From the NCBI GenBank assembly GCA_019671005.1, contig CM033726.1, positions 23,559,657 to 23,623,656 of the forward strand: a stretch of 64,000 bases of DNA, given 5' to 3'. The DNA is from Hibiscus mutabilis (taxonomy: Eukaryota > Streptophyta > Magnoliopsida > Malvales > Malvaceae). Under the pieces are notes generated by a model, which was given only the letters and a program-made list of their open reading frames with translations, made no database searches and had not been told where the DNA came from. Each line of letters begins with the position of its first letter. Position 1 is the first letter of the stretch. Below are positions 1-10,448 of this stretch, one piece after another. Made by a program: the position numbers and the translations under genes.

Positions 1-1732
1 CAAGTTGCCTTGTTAAACCGCCATACCCCAAAGACCAATGGCCACGATCGATTTTGTTCATATTTTATAGTGCACTTTTAATCCTATTGCATGCAAACTA
101 TATCTGTTTGTTTCCTCACCATGTCACATAGCCAATGTACCATTTACAAACCATTTACTTCTGCTTTACAATACATTAAACAAAACATCACATATGCAAA
201 TCTCATTGCCAATGCAATAATACCATTCCCAACCAGAATGAAAACCAATGCTCATTAGCATTAAATATACTTTTAAACCCCTACATATTTACTCAAAATC
301 ATGCATTTCCACTAAGTAAATCGTACCATGTTTATCACCAAAACATGCAAACAACATGCTCATATCCAAGCTGATATTCAAGAGCAAAATAAGGGAAACT
401 TACTTCTGAGCTTAGGTAAGTGTCTCACGTTTACCCTAAGCTCCCAACAACCTTTACAAACCTTTGTAAAGCATTTAAAACCAGTTTCCACTCACCGATA
501 CGCTTCGCCTTCCTTGCTAACGCGATACAAGCTCCCACAAGCAACAACACAACGTCAAGCTTCGTCGCCTTGATTATCCCCTATTTTAAACACATAAAAC
601 CAAGGGATAAATGCATCATTATGCATTCAAACCACTACCTCAAAGCAAAACCCCACAACTCTCAGGTTGCCCACTTAGAAACCATCTGAAACAAACCGAA
701 ATCATCATCAAACATTTTTGAAACTTAACCTAGCCATAAAACAACGGTTCAACCCATCAATCAACATCAATTAACATCCAAAAACCCTTTCCCAACATCC
801 TTTTACTTCCAACAAAGATTAAACTCGAATATCATCACAAAAACTCCAATCTAACAACCTAAACAATTAGAGATCCAAGAGTTTCAGGATTCTATTGATA
901 AAAACAACTTATCAACATCATAATACATCCAAAATATGTATTAAATCAATCTTAAACACTGGAAATCATATCCGCTTCGAATATTACCTTGTTACATAAA
1001 TTTTACCCAATTTACTCAATCAAACATTGATAAATCATTAAAATCAGCTTACAATTCATAAATCAAGGATCAAATACTTGGGAATTTCAGTAAACAACCA
1101 TACAATAGAGGAGATCATGGAACTTACCCCTATTGTGAGATTTCTCCCTCAATTGGTTTGATAAAAGCTAAGAAAACACAAGATTTAAATGAGATTTTGT
1201 AAAAACAATGCTAATTAATCAATTAAAAATCACAAATACAAGTTAAAAGACTTCTCACCTCTAGATTATGATGAAAACTTGAGTGTTTGGCTGAGGAGAG
1301 AATGGAGAGAAAAAGTGTTAAAAAGCTTAACTAACTTTTTAACTAAAAATCCCTTTTTAATTAACTTTAAAACATAGGTTAAAATATCTTTAATTAAGGG
1401 AGAAATCATCAGAAAAAACTTGGTAAAATAGCTCTTTAAAGATTCTAAGGATTTGACCCTTTTCATTTTAGTCACCTTTAAAAGCATTTTTCAAAAATTG
1501 CATTTTGGTCACTAACCAAAATGTCCGATTTCCAAATCTTATTTTCCAAAATTGATTTCACCAATATCCTTAATATAATTAATAATGATTTTATAATATT
1601 TTTCAAAAACTTTATCACCTTTAAAAATATTTAAACCGATTTAATCCTGAAACTGACCTGAACTCTAATACCGGTCCATCGGGCCTTCGAGCCAACCTTC
1701 AAAACATCTAAGCCCAAAACCGAGGTGTTACA
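1..1732 (-). mobile_element. Partial gypsy-type LTR (family D), 5' LTR running off the left edge
   Basis: The right end reads CGAGGTGTTACA, which on the minus strand is an LTR start of the TGTAACACC type, and the next base to the right belongs to copia A. Much of the segment resembles the LTR at 30480-34059, for example the tract around 65-100 and the terminal 60 bases. The element is therefore minus-strand, with its internal part left of the window. A GTGAGT splice-donor-like site on the minus strand (GT at 495-494) matches the one at 32816 in the second copy. No coding capacity is visible. The flanking 5 bases CCACA would be one target duplication, but its partner is outside the window. Confidence 0.7.
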
Positions 1733-2260
1733 CCACATAATAAGAGTACCCATCATATGACATGTGTTTAGTGTTCAAAACATCAAAATAAAGTAATTCA
1801 AGATAACGAGAGCTCGACATCATATTTTGGCCAAACGACGCATACTTTATTTGAAGGATGACTAAACTTGTGATGTAGTTGATGCATAGACAAGCAACTA
1901 ATTGAATTATCTGAGGACGAAAAGATTGTGGAGCATAGTAGACACCACCAATTTTATTGCCCCGAAGAAGAGGAGTTCTTGTGGGTTGAGCCTTAACCAG
2001 AAAATAGGAGTCAAAGAATTCAATAGATACATGATTAGTCTGAAATAATTTAGAAATCGATCCAAGTTTGTATGTAATTGAGGAACACATAAGGCATTTG
2101 TGAGGAAAAGAGGCTTAGTAGGTGTGGGAACTATGCACCGGCCAATGTGAGATATAGGTAAAGAGTTACCATTACTGATATGAACTTTATCGGAGCCATT
2201 ATAGGAGGAGAGATCCTAAAGTAACTTAGTGGTCATCGTGTGAGATGTGAGGCATCATTA
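1733..2260 (-). pseudogene. Copia A pol fragment: protease to start of integrase, decayed
   Basis: Minus-strand translation gives a GAG-pre-integrase-like segment (residues such as LGSISKL, FFDSYFLVK and YYAPQSFRPQ) followed by DGYSYYVV, which matches the beginning of a copia integrase core. Upstream, near 2240-2260, a protease-like stretch reads WMFDNDASH where copia elements normally have W..DTGASH, so the catalytic DTG is altered. Several stops and frameshifts separate the blocks. The fragment ends abruptly at 1733, where the family D LTR was inserted; the rest of pol lies beyond the window. It is Ty1/copia by domain order (gag, protease, integrase before reverse transcriptase). Confidence 0.7.
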
Positions 2261-2349
2261 TCAAACATCCAATGATCATAATTGGATGATACCGGAGCAA
2301 CAACAATGTTGACAACTAGTGGGTCAGTGGCATGCTTCGTATAAAAGTT

Positions 2350-2962
2350 GTTGTAAAGAAATTGAGCAAGCTTACGACAATTCCAAACAATATGCCTTGA
2401 CAAACTACAGAATTTGCACACAATACCTTGTCATTGTGAATGGCTAGATGGAGTGACAAGGATATGACCGCCACCAAAAGTCAAATGACCAGAGCGGCCA
2501 CTTTTCCCTTGAGGGTGGTTAGTTGAATAACCACGATTGGGATTAGCTCGCTGCGCAAAATTTGTTGTAGCAAGAAGTGTGGATTGTTCAAATTCCCCGA
2601 TAAGACTCTCATGATCAATTAAGATCTCAAAAAAATCAAGCATTGTTGTTTGCATGTTACGCACACGAAGGGCATCAACTATTGGGCAATAGTCACCGCC
2701 TAATTGATTGACGATAGAAATCAGTAGATCTGTAACAGAGAAAGAACAGTTTGATAAGGCAAGATCAGAGGTAATATCCTGCATGTCTTTCATGTAGTCA
2801 GAGATAGACTTGGAATCACGTGGATTGCGAGCCAACTTGGATTTGAGAGCAAGGATGCAACCAGGAGATGCTTGGGCATAACTTGCAACTAGAGTATCCC
2901 AAGCCATTTTAGTAGTAACAACGGATGAAATAAGTGGTTGAACTAGATCATCATAACTGCCC
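2350..2962 (-). pseudogene. Copia A gag, C-terminal part with zinc knuckle
   Basis: On the minus strand this encodes a UBN2/retrotran_gag-like helical region (open frame 2431-2907, with blocks such as MAWDTLVASYA and SDYMKDMQDI). After a stop near 2430 comes a zinc knuckle CKFCSLSRHIVWNC at about 2375-2415, keeping the CX2CX4HX4C spacing but with Ser for the usual Gly. The coding sequence continues across the gypsy 1 insertion: the codons left of 2963 join those right of 13298 when one AGAAG copy is removed. Gag would package the element RNA in a cytoplasmic particle. The stop and the altered knuckle say this copy is dead. Confidence 0.8.
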
Positions 2963-2967
2963 AGAAG
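2963..2967. repeat. Target site duplication AGAAG, left copy (gypsy 1)
   Basis: AGAAG directly precedes the LTR start TGTAACAATC and is repeated exactly at 13294-13298 after the other LTR. Five bases is the usual duplication made by gypsy integrases. Confidence 0.93.
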
Positions 2968-5820
2968 TGTAACAATCCCTTTCGGTATTCGTTACCAAAC
3001 ACGAGCCAGTGTTGTTACAAAACAAAGTTATGACAATTTCCATTATCGAAACTTAAACTAGCAACCTACACTGTTCTTGAACAATTTTTTTTATAAACTT
3101 TTATAGACACCAAAAATTCATTATGTAAATTTTTAATTAAACTAGATTTAGTAAGACTTTTAAACATATAAATTAATAACTCAAATTCATTATAAAAAAA
3201 TCAAAAAATTCACAAACTCACGGCACACTGCAGAGTTTTAAGAAATCTGATGCCTTGTTTTCTGACCTTTTATCGATTAAAAATTCATATCTTTTAATAC
3301 AAACCTCGAAATTAGTTACCGTTTGTTTTAAAAGGAACTAGACTCAATTTATAGTTCATACATATAAGATTCACCTTGTAATTCGATTTATGGAATTTAT
3401 GCAATTTTCAAATTTGCTGCCTACTACAGATTTTCTGGGCTTTTTCAATCTATTCCAATTATAAGTCCACTAACTACTAATAAATCATTCCAATTCACAT
3501 ATTATTTGTACTAAACCATATTTTAGTTATAAACATTACAAACCATAAAGTGATTAAAGTTCGATTTACACAAAATATGCAGGTTTAACATTATACATGC
3601 CACTAATCAAAAACATCATATAGGATGTCAAAATATTACTATGATAACTTGTAATGTATCCTCGTGCCCAAGGTGATGCAAAACGCTGCTGCTTACAAAC
3701 CAGATCGATCAACCTACGTGTGCATAGGTAAAATACACGTTAAGTACGAACTTAGTGAGGCATTATAATGTAATCATTAAATCAATAAGTAATTAAATTT
3801 AAAAACATAGTATAGACAATTCTTATTCAAACCCATTTCGAGTCGATATTGCTTTATAGCGAGATTGAATAACATTAAAAATCATTTTTGTAAAAGTCCT
3901 TTTCACTAGCCCAATACATACATGTGAGAGAAACTAAGTATGCGAGTTGTGTAGGCCCAGACTACTAGGCCATAAAGACCGATAGGCGTTAGGCTATAAA
4001 GGCCAATAATCAATAGACCATAAAGGTCGATAATCACTAGACATATAAAGTGTCGACAATCACTAGACACATAAAGCATCGGGCACAACTGCTTGACTCT
4101 ATGGCATGCCACTATACTGTAACTCTCAATGGTAATCTTGGGCAATAAAATAATATCATTACCTTTGCAATATATCATTCTGTAGATGGTAAATAACTCA
4201 TCATCGATAAATCAAAATAATGAAGAAGTTCATACTCCATTATACCATAAATCATTCTATAACATATCATTGATGTATGATAATAAAATTATCATAAACA
4301 AAACACATTAGGGCAATTCATACCCTACCATGTACCAAACCTTTACTTTGTGCCTGTCAAAATATCATATTTCATATGAAAATCAATATTATCAATTCGA
4401 TAAAATCATATAGGTTGACTTTTCATAAGTCTTCCTAAATATATTTCAAAACATATAAATGCAATCACCTTGTTGCCTGTGTTAAATACTCGACTTGATT
4501 CTTAACTTTCCTTTTAATTCAATTCAGTCTCAAACTTTCTCAGACTCTACATTTACATCGAATATGCAATAACCAAAATTTAATGTATACATTAGTATAC
4601 ATTAATCAATTCGGCAAGCACTATAGGGAATTCATAAAAATTCTTCAAATGCTGTTTCGAATCAACAATATATCAATATTTCATTTAAACCTTCCATTTT
4701 TCACAATTTCTAAACAAGTCCTTTACTTTAACCAAATTGCAAAATAGTCATAAGGGAGTTTTTTCTTCTTCCAAATTACATACTCAAGCATGGAAAACAT
4801 CATTCTAATCATTTCCATCACTAAAATAATTGTTGCAATATCCCTCCTTAATTTCTCTACATAGCCGAATGCTCCCTATGCCATATACTATAGGATTTTC
4901 ATCGCTTTAAGCATAGAAACAACATCACAACCTCATTTCCAACTTGAATAAACCTTAAAACATGGAATTTCAACATTTCCTTCATCCACCTTAATCGCCC
5001 ATACCAACTTAGAAGCATGGAAACAATGTAAAACTTATACCAAATGAAAGAGAATTCAATGGAGAACAAATCCTTAGCTCATGTCTTAACTCAAAAATCA
5101 AACAAATAAGCTCAAAAATTGAAAAGAAAACTTCCTTACCTATCCTTGGAAGCTCACGGCAATGGAGGAGAAAGATGAGAAAATTCCACACTTTTTTATT
5201 CTTTAATTTCATGCCAAATGGCTTTATTTAACCATAATTACTAAGAAAAATCTCCTTAATTGTCAAATGACTATTTTACCCCTTGATTATAACCAATAAC
5301 ATGTTGTCGCCTATGCTTCTTACTTTTCCATAACTTAAGATATTTAAAAAGTATAGACAAAAGACCATTTTGCCATTCATGAATCAACTTATCTTTAAAA
5401 ATGTCATTTTCATCTACTACACAAAATACTGCATAGAATCGAATTTAAATCAAATAAAAACAAATCAAAATCCACAATATCATATTTGTCGAGTCTTCTT
5501 AAGACTTCCACAAAATTTTTGTAATAATTTGAGCTCAAACAATTTCCCGAATTAATTGCCGAAACTTATTCTTTATATAACTTTTCACTCAAATCCTGTA
5601 TCAAAAATCTAATTCCCACCAAAATTATTACATTGGGATAAACTATTCATTATGGAATATAAATAATATACGGGAAAATTACCATATTTATCCCTGAACT
5701 TTTCTCAGACTTTCACTTTAGTCACCAAACTTTAAAAGTTTACGTTTTAGTCACTGAACTAAAACCACCAACTTTTAATTCTTTACGTTTTAGTCACTAA
5801 TCAAATATTGAGGTATTACA
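2968..5820 (-). repeat. Gypsy 1 3' LTR
   Basis: It starts TGTAACAATCCC and ends TATTACA in plus reading, and matches 10449-13293 along its length with scattered substitutions and small indels. On the minus strand it holds a donor-like AAG|GTGATT (GT at 4468-4467; the other copy has the better GTGAGT), an array of about five hairpin units (3960-4085), and a conserved CACTAAG...CACACGTAG block (3761-3714). There is no protein-coding capacity beyond short chance frames. Confidence 0.92.
3960..4090 (-). repeat. Hairpin array, about 5 units of about 25 bp, in gypsy 1 3' LTR
   Basis: Units follow the pattern CACTAGAC-xx-ATAAAG-xx-GTCGATAAT. Each unit folds: the arms differ between units (GGC/GCC, GACC/GGTC, GACA/TGTC) while the five-base loop ATAAA, or TTTAT on the coding strand, stays fixed. 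The 5' LTR carries one unit more (11395-11545). Confidence 0.75.
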
Positions 5821-5836
5821 ATTCTCTCCCTCTTAA
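5821..5836 (-). promoter_or_regulatory. Polypurine tract of gypsy 1
   Basis: On the minus strand the bases just before the 3' LTR read CTTAAGAGGGAGAGAAT, a purine run abutting the LTR start. It would prime plus-strand DNA synthesis. The same layout (CTTAAGGGGGAGAAT) occurs at gypsy 3. Confidence 0.8.
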
Positions 5837-5855
5837 GAAAATTTGTCCATGAATT

Positions 5856-6218
5856 TTAAAACATACATGGTTTAAAAAGATGCAGATATTGCTTTTTCGT
5901 TGCTTCCCTTGTTTCCCAAGTGGCCTCTTCCACCTTATGGTTCTGCCAGAGAACTTTTACCAACAGAATGGTCTTGTTTCTTAATTCTTTAGCTCCATTA
6001 GTAAGAATCTTCACTGGGTCCTCCTCATAAGTCAAATCTGGCTGAATTTCAATCTCTACCGATGATATCACATGAAAATGATCTGATTGATACCTTCTGA
6101 GCATCAAAACATGAAATACATTATGATTTTTTCTCAACTCCGGAGGCAACGCTAATTGATAAGCCATTGGACCAACTTTCTTTAAGATTTCATAAGGTTC
6201 GATAAATCTCGGGCTCAA
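5856..6218 (-). pseudogene. Gypsy 1 integrase C-terminus with chromodomain-like tail
   Basis: This 120-codon open frame begins with a block like the gypsy integrase C-terminal fold (SPRFIEPYEILKKVGPMAYQL, LPPELRKNHNVFHVLMLRRY) and ends with VKVLWQNHKVEEATWETRE, which matches the chromodomain-like tail of Tekay-type chromoviruses. In the family this tail is thought to steer integration toward chromatin. The frame is broken from the integrase core upstream by stops near 6222 and beyond, so it is a piece of a dead polyprotein. Confidence 0.82.
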
Positions 6219-6449
6219 CTTTCATTTACGTCCGAAGCGTAAAACCTTTTTCCAAGGTGAAACTTTTAGGAATACTTTTTCACCAACCTCAAACTCTATA
6301 TCTTTTCTCTTTAAATATGCATAAGATTTCTACCGATCTGATGCTTTCTTGAGGTTGTCTTATATTATTTTCATATTGTCTTCTACATCTCGAACCAAAT
6401 CAGGTCCAATCACTTTGCAATCCTCGAGCTCGAACCAATTCAAAGGTGT

Positions 6450-7169
6450 TCTGCATCGTCTATCATATAAGACTTCATAAGGAGCCATTTTTATACTTTC
6501 TTGGTAACTGTTATTATAGGCAAATTTGGCGAGTGGCAAATAATTTTCCTATGAGCCTTTAAACTCGAGTATGCAAGCTCTAAGCATATCTTCATGAATC
6601 TAAATAATCCTTTCAGACTAGCCATCTGTTTGAGGATGAAAAACAGTGCTAAAATTTAGTCGAGTCCCCAATGCCTCATATAAAGAACTTCAAAATCTCG
6701 AGGTAAACATCGGATCTATATCTGACACAATAGAAATAGGCACACTATGCAATTGCACAATCTCTTTGATATACAACTCTGCATATCTATTCATTGTATA
6801 ATCCATCCGAACTAGAACGAAATGGGTAGACTTTGTCAATCTATCGAATATCACCCAAACAGAATCCTTTTTGCTCGGAGTCATCGGTAAACCTATTACA
6901 AAATCCATCGTGACATTCTCTTATTTCCACTGTGGAATAGAAATCGATTGTAGCAATCCTGATGGCACTTGATGCTCGGCTTTCACTTGTTGACATGTCA
7001 AGCATTTAGCTACAAAATTCGTCGCTGTCAATGGACTATAATGAGCTTCATATAGAATTTCCCGTCTTAGTTCCTCATCATCAGAAATATATATTCTATC
7101 TCGATAATAAAGACATCCATCAGTTTTAGCTGCATAGTCTTTAGCTTCACCACTTTCAATTTGTTTCAA
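6450..7169 (-). pseudogene. Gypsy 1 integrase: zinc-binding and catalytic core, decayed
   Basis: Two open pieces are visible on the minus strand. 6921-7169 holds the HHCC region (HYSPL...CLTCQQVKAEHQVP), but the roughly 27 residues containing the second His and the WWPG motif are missing compared with the gypsy 3 copy at 51840-51990, so the zinc finger is disrupted. 6690-6908 holds the start of the core with the first two acidic residues (VIFDRLTKS and IVSDID). The segment expected to carry the catalytic Glu (6450-6690) is interrupted by stops. Confidence 0.8.
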
Positions 7170-7199
7170 AATCGCTAAGTACTTTCATACTTACTTTAT

Positions 7200-8520
7200 A
7201 GATCTTTAATCTGACCTATCAAAGTAAGCTTAAGCTGCAATTCTGCAATCAAAGCACCATCATCTCTCAACACTAGCTAAGCATTCAAAGTCCTCAAGGC
7301 AGTAAATATCTTCAAACTTAAAGCATCAGTCACAACGTTTGCTTTCCCATGATATAATTAATTACAAGATCATAAGCTTTGATTAACTCTAACAACCTTC
7401 TCTACCTCATATTCAAATCTTTTGGTGTCATCACATACTTTAAACTTTTTGTGATCCGTATAAATATATCATCGCTCACCATACAAGTAATGACGCCATA
7501 TTTTCAAAACAAAAACTACTACGGCCAATTCTAGATCATGAGTCGGATAGTTCCTTTCATGCGTCTTTAATTGTCTTGAGGCATACGCTATTACCTTATC
7601 TTTTTGCATCAATATACATCCCAATCCATTATAGGACATGTCACTGTATAATGTAAATCCTTTCCCGATTCTGGCTGCACGAGTATTGGTGCTTCAGTTA
7701 AAATCCTCTTCAACTACTCAAAGCTCTCCTGACACTTATTAGTCCAAACGAAAGGTACATCCTTCCGTAATAGCTTAGTAATCAGTGCATCAATCATCAA
7801 GAAAGCCTTTACAAAACGTCAATAATATCCTACTAGTCCTAAGAAACTACGAGCCTCCGTAATATTCTTGGGGGTTTCCATTCAACAATGGCCTAGACCT
7901 TTTTAGGATCAACTCGAATTCATTCAGCCGAAACAATATGGCCTAGGAAAGCTACCTCTGATAGCCAAAATTCACATTTAGAGAGTTTAGCATACAATTT
8001 ATTTTCTCTTAATATCTGCAATACTACCCACAAATGAGCATCATGCTCTTCCTTGGTCTTCGATTAAACTAGTATATCATCAATAAACACTACAACAAAC
8101 TGATCCAAGTATGGCTGGAACACTCTATTCATCAGGTCCAGAAATGATGTAGGAGCATTAGTGCGACCGAAAGGCATTACCATAAACTCATAGTGTCTAT
8201 ACTGTGTTCAAAATATTATTTTTGGAATATCCTATTCTTTAACCTTTAACTGATAATAGCCCGACTAAAGATCGATTTTAGAAAACACAGCTGCTCCTTT
8301 CAATTGATCAAACAAGTCATCAATCCTCGGCAAGGGATACGTGTTCTTGATTGCCACTTTATTCAATTGACGGTACTCAATGCATAGCGGCATCGATCCA
8401 TCTAGCTTTTTAACAAATAGAACCGGTGCTCCCTAGGGTGATACACTAGGTCGTATAAAACCCCGATCCAATAACTCCTATAATTGAGCCTTTAACTCCC
8501 TCAATTCTGTTAGAGACATT
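7200..8520 (-). pseudogene. Gypsy 1 reverse transcriptase and RNase H, decayed
   Basis: The minus strand contains the recognisable RT core in broken frames: HYEFMVMPFGRTNAP near 8155-8200 and the catalytic FIDDIL near 8070-8095 (plus-strand ATCATCAATAAA). Farther along are RT C-terminal and RNase H blocks (AYASRQLKTHERNY, LKIWRHYLYGER) around 7460-7600. In gypsy elements these copy the RNA into DNA and degrade the template. Many stops and shifts interrupt the region; no open frame above 60 codons survives between 7170 and 8563, so the enzyme is not made. Confidence 0.82.
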
Positions 8521-8563
8521 CGATAAGGTGCCATTGATATCGATTCAGTATCGGGTAGAATAT

Positions 8564-9085
8564 TTATTTTGAATTAAAACTCTCGATCCGGAGGCAACCC
8601 TCTGGAAATATATCAGGGAAATCCCAAACTGTCGAAAAACTATTAATGTCTATCTTTGATGACTGAGAATCCACAACATGAGCTAAGTAAGCCTGGCACC
8701 CCTGATACAACAAACATTTTGCCTTCATTACCGAGATCACATTACTCAAACAACTTGATCCTTCATAGATCACTACTATTTCTACACATTCCTTACTTCT
8801 CAACACTAGTTGTTTCAAACGAAAACCTACTACAGCATGGTAAGGATGCAACCAATCCATGCCCAAAATAATCTCGAACTCATGAAAAGGTAATTCCATT
8901 AAATCGGCTGGGAATTTAATCCCATGTATCACTATCGAGCACTGCTTGCAAATTTTATTCACCCGAGCACTATGATTAATAGGGTTGGTCGCAAAGACAT
9001 CACTAGATATAGGTTCTAAGGTAATCCCTCTTTCTTGGACTAACTTAGAACTAACATATGAATGAGTAGATCCCAGATCTATCAA
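8564..9085 (-). pseudogene. Gypsy 1 aspartic protease region
   Basis: The open frame begins MIDLGSTHSYVS, matching the gypsy protease active-site neighbourhood (D-x-GSTHSYVS), and continues through FHEFEIILGMDWL, a conserved downstream block (the ILGMDWL strand of retropepsins). The enzyme would cut the gag-pol polyprotein. The reading frame is separated from gag by stops and from RT by a stop at the 3' end, so the polyprotein is no longer continuous. The start given is only the first Met in the open stretch. Confidence 0.8.
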
Positions 9086-9309
9086 TACAAATACCTGCTT
9101 ATTAAAAAACTAGAAAGTACCTATACCAATATCGGGTGTATTCTTATCATCATTAGTGTGAATATGATAGAACTTTGTCGTAATCTTGAATTCCCTATTG
9201 AAAGCAGCTTCAGATGTTCCCGGGCGAGTGGTCTTAGCAGAATCCTGGATTACCCTGATATTTTCTTTTTTGGATCTGAGCAACATATTTCTTCGATTGC
9301 TCTGATCTG

Positions 9310-10172
9310 TCACAAAACTTTGGGCAGTCTCACATAAAATGATCAGTGGCACCACAACCAAAACAAGCTCCTATGAGGGCTCGACACTTCCCAAAATGAT
9401 ACTTGCCGCAATGCTCACAAAAAAGTTGGATTTTGAGATTTCCTCGAAGCTCCTATCTTCGCAGCAAAGGCATGTGAATCTTTGGACTTCTCAGAGCCAA
9501 ATCTTTGTCTAAAGAATGTGGTAGATCCTGCTCAATTATCCTGATATGAGCTCATGCTTCGCTTGGAAGATGACGAACTAAAGAACCCTCCATGACTCTT
9601 TCTTTGCGACTGAGTATTCCAAGTCGCTATCTTTTCTGCCCGTACTTTTTCTATCCCTTTAGCTCGATTAACTGTTTTTTGATATTTAGTAATATTTGTT
9701 TGAGATTCCTTTCAGTAGGAATCAACTCTGAGGAAAAACGGCTTAATTTTTTGAATTCACATTCATATTCATATATTGTCCGATTGCCTTGCTTGAGATT
9801 CAGAAATTCATTTCTCATTTCTCGGATGAACATGTCACCGATATATTTGTTACGGAACTCGCGGAGAAAGAACTCCCAAGTAACCTCTTCACAGGGGCAA
9901 GTAGTGATATTTGTCCACCAAATACGAGCATGTCCCTTCAACAAGGACACAGCTCCCTCTAACTTCCTCTGACCATAACAATTCAACCCCTCAAGCATAA
10001 TCTTTAAATCATTTAGCCAATAGTCTACGGTAATAGGATCGCCATCAGTGAAATCTGGCAGATCCTTTAACTTTTTAGCAATAGAAACTCGTGGAGGACG
10101 ATTAATTATCATCTCCAAAGCTTGTAAGAAGTTTCCTTGATCTTGTATCGGTACTTCAGGCTGAACTGGCAT
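9310..10172 (-). pseudogene. Gypsy 1 gag with double zinc knuckle
   Basis: The main open part (9651-10172, 173 codons) starts MPVQPEVPIQDQGNFLQALE and contains a retrotransposon gag core (LKDLPDFTDGDP, YWLNDLKIMLEG, ARIWWTN, VTWEFFLREFRNKYIGD). Downstream in broken frame are two knuckles at about 9315-9420: CEHCGKYHFGKC and CFGCGATDHFM-stop-DCP. The second carries an in-frame stop between His and the last Cys. Gag forms the particle and the knuckles bind RNA. The gypsy 3 gag at 50164 is a close relative and stays open. Confidence 0.88.
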
Positions 10173-10431
10173 ATTCTCTGCAGACTATACTAAAGGCTGA
10201 ACGAAACTAGCTCCCTCACCAACCTCAATAGCATTTTGACCCTCTATATGGGTCGCCTAACGCGAACCTTCACTCTCAAACATCTATACTCACAATAACA
10301 TTTCACATTTGTAAGCAGGCGCATCAAACGCACAAGTGTCATCATTAGTAATTTATGACATCCTAGTGGCATGTATACATTTACTAACTCATAACAGACT
10401 TGGTTTAGCTCCAGAACCGGCTAAACATGTA

Positions 10432-10443
10432 GCTTTGATACCA
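10432..10443 (-). promoter_or_regulatory. Primer binding site of gypsy 1 (tRNA-iMet type)
   Basis: On the minus strand TGGTATCAAAGC lies five bases after the end of the 5' LTR. It differs by one base from the common plant initiator-Met site TGGTATCAGAGC, which is intact in gypsy 3. Confidence 0.88.
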
Positions 10444-10448
10444 ATAAA